This document shows positions 33,036 to 37,110 of a stretch of 37,110 nt of DNA, piece by piece. The DNA comes from Gilvimarinus algae (lineage in GTDB: Bacteria > Pseudomonadota > Gammaproteobacteria > Pseudomonadales > Cellvibrionaceae). Position 1 is the stretch's first letter. Every line of letters starts with the position of its first letter. Both the position numbers and the translations under genes were made by a program. Location: contig NZ_JAULRT010000046.1 in NCBI RefSeq assembly GCF_030518215.1, forward strand, positions 1 through 37,110, read 5' to 3'. Under the pieces are notes generated by a model. That model saw only the letters and a list, made by a program, of their open reading frames with translations. It was not told the origin of the DNA and ran no database searches.

Positions 33036-36000
33036 GTGTCGCATTTATCCTCTCTAGGCAGTTACAGCAGTCTTGGGGTTCTCGCCGCCGTATTGGCTGG
33101 CACTCCCCTCGTCAGCCAAGGTGCTGACAAAACACCGCAACCGGCCACTAAACCCAAGTGGTACTCGACAACCTTTTACGCGGGCGCGCGCCTTGGGGAC
33201 GACCGCACCATTGGCGAGCTGGGCTTACTGGTGCCTGTGTTGCAGGCGCCGCACAGTAATTTCTACGCCGATTTGCGTGGGCGCATCGACGAAGACACCA
33301 ACGAGTTCAACCTGGGCTTGGGTTACCGCCAGGTGCTCGGCCAGGAGTCTTTCCTGCTGGGGGGGTACTTTTATCGCGACCGGCTGGAATCTGAGTACGA
33401 CAACAGCTTCGCCCAGTACACTCTGGGACTTGAAGTGCAGGGGCCGTCCTGGAAGCTCGGGTTCAACCACTACGAGCCGGACGATGATGAGGGCAAATCG
33501 GTCGCGCCAGCGGAGACTGTGGTCACCGGTAACCCCAATGCCACACCTGAGTTGGTGTGGGAGGCGCAGCAGCTCTACTTCCTGCGCCCAGGCGGCACCG
33601 AGACGGTGACCCAGTGGCGCGAGTATGCCCTCGGTGGCAACGACATTGAACTCAGCTATAAGCTGCTGGGCAGCGAAACCCAGGAGCTGTGGCTCTCGGG
33701 CGGTTACTACCGGTTTGACGCCGATGGTCTGGATGAAAAAGCCGAGGGGCCGCGGGCAAAAATCGAGTGGCGCCGCGATATCGATGTCCTGCCCGAGGGC
33801 TCACGTATCGAGCTTGGCCTGCAGTGGCAGGACGATGATTTGCGCGGCGACCAGAGCTATCTGAGCTTTGGCATTCATATTCCGCTTGGCGGCAAGAGCC
33901 GCAGCCGCGGTGAAGACTATCGCCGTTGGTACGAAGACCGCATGACCGATCGGCCGGTGCGCGATGTGGATGTGATTACCGCGGCGCAAAACCATGTAAT
34001 TGAGCGGCGCGAGCAAGAGGCCGTGCGCGAATCGGTGGTCTTTGCCGATGGTCCCTGGGCCGGACGTGAAGTCGGCAGTGTGGTCTTTGCCAGTGCCGAT
34101 GGCAGTGGTTCAGGCGCACCCGATAGCCCCACCAGTTTTTCCAGTGCGGTTAACGGCTCGGGCGATGGTTCGCGCGTGGTGTTTGTCAGCGGTGAGCATG
34201 CCGGAGCCAGTGTTGAGCAAGACGACCTGTTTATCGTCTCTGGCGGCGGCCTGAGTGTGCGCAGTGCCGACAACAATGAGTTGATCGGTGTGTTTGGTGC
34301 CGATACCGCTGGCGCCGAGTTTACCGACACAGTGACTTTTACGGGTGACGACATTGTTGTCCAGGGCGTGGATTTTACCGGTGGTCTGCAGCTGCAGGGA
34401 CTGAATAACTTTACCCTCTCCGGCAGTGACTCCGGCGATGTACAGTTGGACAATGTCTCCGGCGATATCCTTTTTAACGATGTTAATTTCAGTGGCCTGC
34501 ACGCCACCGGCGGCAGCGCCAATTTCGTTCACGCCAGCGGCAGCCTGCATCGCAGCACCGACGGTTTTGTGGTGGATCTTGCTGAGGTTCAGGGCGGGCA
34601 GTTTACCTTTCAGCAAACCGTGAGTGCCGCCTCCATGGCCAGCGGTGTACGCATTCACAATTTGGCGGATACCAGCGTCGCGTTTAGCGGTCTCGACTTT
34701 AGCGGGATCCAGGGGCCGGGCGTGCTGATCGGCGGCGAGTCAGCAGCCACTGCCAGCAGCGCAAACCTGCAAAAAGAATCCGGCACCAGCATCCAGCTTG
34801 GTAGTGTTGTCATGCACAATACGGCCGGCAATGCTCTGGAGATTTCCGGAGATTACCAGGTCAGCGCCGGCGCCATCAGCTTGTCTGACATTGGCGGTTC
34901 GGGTTTGGTGTTTGCCGGTGCTACCGGTTCCTTTACCAGCGGGGCCATCAGTATAAGCAATGTGGCGCAAACCGGATTGGATTTTACCGACAGCAACACA
35001 GCTTTCTCTTCTGGCAGCCTGAGCATTGCCGGCGCCAATGTGGGCATTGACCTGACCCGTTCCAGTAACAGCATCGACATCGCCAATGGTGCTTTGAGTG
35101 GTTTTGGTGATGTGGGTGTGCAATTCAACGCAACCGACACTCTCGCCGATACGGCCGGCTCCCAGTTCACCATGGGCGGCGGCTCTATTGCGGCGGCGCC
35201 TGGCAGTTATGTGCTGGACGCCATCGGCCTGGATGAAAACTCGGGTCTCTACGACTTTACCGGGGTGGCGTTTGACGGTGAATTTTTGTTTGATCTTACC
35301 GACGCCGGCGAAGGATTGTTTTATGTCGCTGCCAATGCCACGGGCAGTGGCGACGGCAGCAGCAGTGCCGATCTGGCAAGCATTGAAACAGCGCAGGCAT
35401 ACGCCGACAGCAGCGCCAGCGATGTAACCTTTGTGTTGGTCAACGATGGCAACGCCATTGATGTATCGACTCTAGCCGGTGGCAGCTTTGTGCTTGGCGA
35501 TGGTCAGGGGCTGGCGAGTTTCAATGACGATCACACCAGTGAAATTGGTATTCCTAAAAACCTCATTGGTGATTTTGGCTCTATCGGTCTGAAAGACCCA
35601 ACGGGTCACGGCACCGCGACGCTGACGGGCGGTACGGGCAGTTTGATTACCCTGGGCAACAACAACGTTATCGAGGATATTATTCTCGATGGCGGCAGCA
35701 GTGGCCTGTTTGGCGATGGTATTGAAGGTCTGGTGCTGAGCGATGCGCAGTTCCTGAACACCGCAGGCTACGCGCTGAATTTCAGCGATATTTCTGGCGT
35801 CTTTACCCTTACTGATCTGGTCTTTGAGGGCAACCAAAGCTATTTGCTGATCGATGGCTCCAGCGCAGACTTTACCGCCGACGGTTTTACCGCGAGCGCC
35901 AACGGTGGTCCACTGCTGTCGATCACGGGTCAAACTGGCGGCAGTATTCAACTGGGGCAGCTGCAATCAGTGTCGGGTAACAGCTCGGGCTCAGTGAGAA

Positions 36001-37110
36001 GTCAGAGCCAGTCCGGCGGATCGCTGGCGATCGCCGGCATCGAGATCGCAGAGTTTTCCGGCAACGCTGCCGTGTCCTTTACCGGCCGTGGCAATGTCAG
36101 CATTGGCGATCTCAATCTCAACCTGGTGCGTGGCGATGCACTGGTGGCCGATGGTGTTCGTCTGCAAATTGCCAATGGCGGAAGCCTTCGTACCAACAAT
36201 GGTGCCGTGCTCGCACTGAGCGATGTCAATGCCTCAGGCGGCATTCGCTTGGGCGATCTCTACTCCCGCGGCAGCAACCAGACCGCAGTCTTGCTGGAGG
36301 ACGTATCGGGCGATATTGATGTAGGCAACATTGATATTGTGAACCCGTCCAATACCGGTATCAGTTTTGAGGACTTCAGCGGCGATTTTACCGCAAGAAG
36401 CCTGGATATCAGCGGGGGCGATACCGCGATTGACCTGACCGACTCGGGCGGTGATATCGTCATTGCGCAAGGCGGTGTCATCCAAAGCTTTTCCGGCGTG
36501 GGTGTTCAGTTCAATCGCACCGGCTCTCTGGCAAACTCGGCCAACGCCGATTTCCGCTTCGGCGGCGGCACTATTACTGCCAGTGGTTCGTCCTATGTGA
36601 TGGACGCCATGGGGCTGGACGAAACCCGCGGGACCTACAATTTTAGCGGCGTTAGTTTTACGGGCGATTTCCTGTTTGCGGAAGACCCCAATCAGGTCGG
36701 TGATTTGTTTTTTGTCGCCAGCACCGCCACCGGCGATGGCAGTGGCAGCGACGAAAATAACTACGCCGATGTTGCCACGGCGCAAATACAAGCGAGCACC
36801 GGCGACCTGACGACGTTTGTGTTCGTCAATGACGGCAGCGCCATTGACGTTGGTGCCGGCGGCTTTACCTTAAGCGATGGTCAGGTGGTCAGCGGCTTTG
36901 GTAACGACAATAGCTTCGGCCTGCTTGTGCCGGAAAACTTGATTGGCGATTTCTCCGGCGCCGGAATTGAAGACCCGACGGGCAACGGCGCAGCGATGCT
37001 GACCGGTGCGACCGGTGCGGTGCTTAACCTGGCCAATGCCAACCTGGTGGAGCACATCACGATTGGCAGCGCGGTGGATGGTATCGGTGCGCTGAACATT
37101 ACGGATGCGA
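33036..37110 (+). CDS. Giant inverse-autotransporter adhesin with repeat passenger (3' end outside window)
   Basis: The frame is open for 1,358 codons to the window edge. GTG at 33036 has AGGAGG six bases upstream. A signal peptide (about 1-29, ending VSQGAD) is followed by an intimin/invasin-type beta-barrel at about 46-285 (FYADLRGRIDEDTNEFNLGL, LLGGYFYRDRLESEYDNS, LGFNHYEP, LSFGIHIPLGG). The usual linker comes next (EDRMTDRPVRDVDVITAAQN). No LysM domain precedes the barrel. The passenger from about residue 345 lacks Ig-like domains; it is Gly/Ser/Asp/Thr-rich with short repeating strands (VDFTGGLQLQG, FSGVSFTGDF) suggesting a parallel beta-helix, arranged in large repeats. It is likely exported by self-insertion in the outer membrane and used for attachment. 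Confidence 0.85.
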   Translation, partial: MSHLSSLGSYSSLGVLAAVLAGTPLVSQGADKTPQPATKPKWYSTTFYAGARLGDDRTIGELGLLVPVLQAPHSNFYADLRGRIDEDTNEFNLGLGYRQVLGQESFLLGGYFYRDRLESEYDNSFAQYTLGLEVQGPSWKLGFNHYEPDDDEGKSVAPAETVVTGNPNATPELVWEAQQLYFLRPGGTETVTQWREYALGGNDIELSYKLLGSETQELWLSGGYYRFDADGLDEKAEGPRAKIEWRRDIDVLPEGSRIELGLQWQDDDLRGDQSYLSFGIHIPLGGKSRSRGEDYRRWYEDRMTDRPVRDVDVITAAQNHVIERREQEAVRESVVFADGPWAGREVGSVVFASADGSGSGAPDSPTSFSSAVNGSGDGSRVVFVSGEHAGASVEQDDLFIVSGGGLSVRSADNNELIGVFGADTAGAEFTDTVTFTGDDIVVQGVDFTGGLQLQGLNNFTLSGSDSGDVQLDNVSGDILFNDVNFSGLHATGGSANFVHASGSLHRSTDGFVVDLAEVQGGQFTFQQTVSAASMASGVRIHNLADTSVAFSGLDFSGIQGPGVLIGGESAATASSANLQKESGTSIQLGSVVMHNTAGNALEISGDYQVSAGAISLSDIGGSGLVFAGATGSFTSGAISISNVAQTGLDFTDSNTAFSSGSLSIAGANVGIDLTRSSNSIDIANGALSGFGDVGVQFNATDTLADTAGSQFTMGGGSIAAAPGSYVLDAIGLDENSGLYDFTGVAFDGEFLFDLTDAGEGLFYVAANATGSGDGSSSADLASIETAQAYADSSASDVTFVLVNDGNAIDVSTLAGGSFVLGDGQGLASFNDDHTSEIGIPKNLIGDFGSIGLKDPTGHGTATLTGGTGSLITLGNNNVIEDIILDGGSSGLFGDGIEGLVLSDAQFLNTAGYALNFSDISGVFTLTDLVFEGNQSYLLIDGSSADFTADGFTASANGGPLLSITGQTGGSIQLGQLQSVSGNSSGSVRSQSQSGGSLAIAGIEIAEFSGNAAVSFTGRGNVSIGDLNLNLVRGDALVADGVRLQIANGGSLRTNNGAVLALSDVNASGGIRLGDLYSRGSNQTAVLLEDVSGDIDVGNIDIVNPSNTGISFEDFSGDFTARSLDISGGDTAIDLTDSGGDIVIAQGGVIQSFSGVGVQFNRTGSLANSANADFRFGGGTITASGSSYVMDAMGLDETRGTYNFSGVSFTGDFLFAEDPNQVGDLFFVASTATGDGSGSDENNYADVATAQIQASTGDLTTFVFVNDGSAIDVGAGGFTLSDGQVVSGFGNDNSFGLLVPENLIGDFSGAGIEDPTGNGAAMLTGATGAVLNLANANLVEHITIGSAVDGIGALNITDA
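34083..37110 (+). repeat. Large passenger repeats of the adhesin (units of about 414-463 codons)
   Basis: The same order of segments recurs three times. A GSG/GDG-rich opening occurs at 34101, 35343 and 36732, followed by VFV-type strands (FVSGEHAGASV, FVLVNDGNAIDV, FVFVNDGSAIDV). Units two and three also share NLIGDF, DPTGHG/DPTGNG, and a preceding VGVQFN (35112 and 36498, 462 codons apart). The first unit is more divergent. The units diverge in DNA, so they are old duplications. Confidence 0.75.

Noticed and set aside
33225-37099. Many minus-strand frames of 60-200 codons opposite the adhesin
   Set aside because: They are antisense shadows of one long GC-rich frame that stays open across the whole region and has a coherent barrel and repeats.

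Overview
The window looks like chromosomal DNA of a marine or plant-polymer-degrading gammaproteobacterium, most likely of the Cellvibrio/Saccharophagus/Marinimicrobium type (Cellvibrionales). The reasons are inferential. The order polA, engB, cytochrome c4, dsbA, GGDEF protein is that of Pseudomonas and relatives. The zur-znuCB/znuA zinc locus has the same layout as in pseudomonads. Three polysaccharide-active enzymes (GH9, GH5, GH79-like) lie among the housekeeping genes. No tRNA, rRNA, CRISPR array or prophage was seen.

Layout. 1-141 is the right end of a small inverted-repeat element, cut by the window edge. 328-1191 is a metallophosphoesterase. 1319-4320 is the zinc-uptake locus: zur-znuC-znuB leftwards and znuA rightwards, with a Zur-type operator between them. 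Two small leftward genes (4291-4563, 4820-5092) precede polA (5411-8131). The 423-base gap between polA and engB, the place of Spot 42 in E. coli and ErsA in Pseudomonas aeruginosa, holds two Rho-independent terminators. Each is preceded by a sigma-E/AlgU-like promoter with a 16-base spacer, which suggests two tandem stress-induced small RNAs. engB, cytochrome c4 and dsbA follow.

10902-16946 is one run of rightward genes: a diguanylate cyclase, a periplasmic cupredoxin, a membrane GGDEF-EAL protein, a DUF3034 outer-membrane-type protein and a truncated haemoglobin with a lipoprotein-like signal. The last joints are TGATG stop/start overlaps. This looks like a redox- or gas-linked cyclic-di-GMP module. 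Then come a GH9 cellulase and a GH5 endoglucanase (convergent, sharing a terminator), a PhzF-family protein, the long fadE-type acyl-CoA dehydrogenase and a pirin.

25230-31286 contains a small lipoprotein, a secreted protein with an IPTL-CTERM-like sorting tail, a GAF-GGDEF cyclase divergent from it, a GH79-like glycosidase, acylphosphatase, exosortase H (XrtH), its partner membrane protein and a membrane-tailed BLUF photoreceptor. The XrtH pair and its probable substrate are about 3 kb apart. A complete 271-bp MITE-like element (31283-31553), sister of the one at the left edge, sits at the BLUF stop codon. After a DUF808 membrane protein and a 520-base regulatory gap with a textbook CRP-type site, the window ends inside a very large inverse-autotransporter adhesin (33036 to beyond 37110). 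Its passenger is made of roughly 410-460-residue repeats that look like a beta-helix.

All calls are from reading the sequence; no database search was run.
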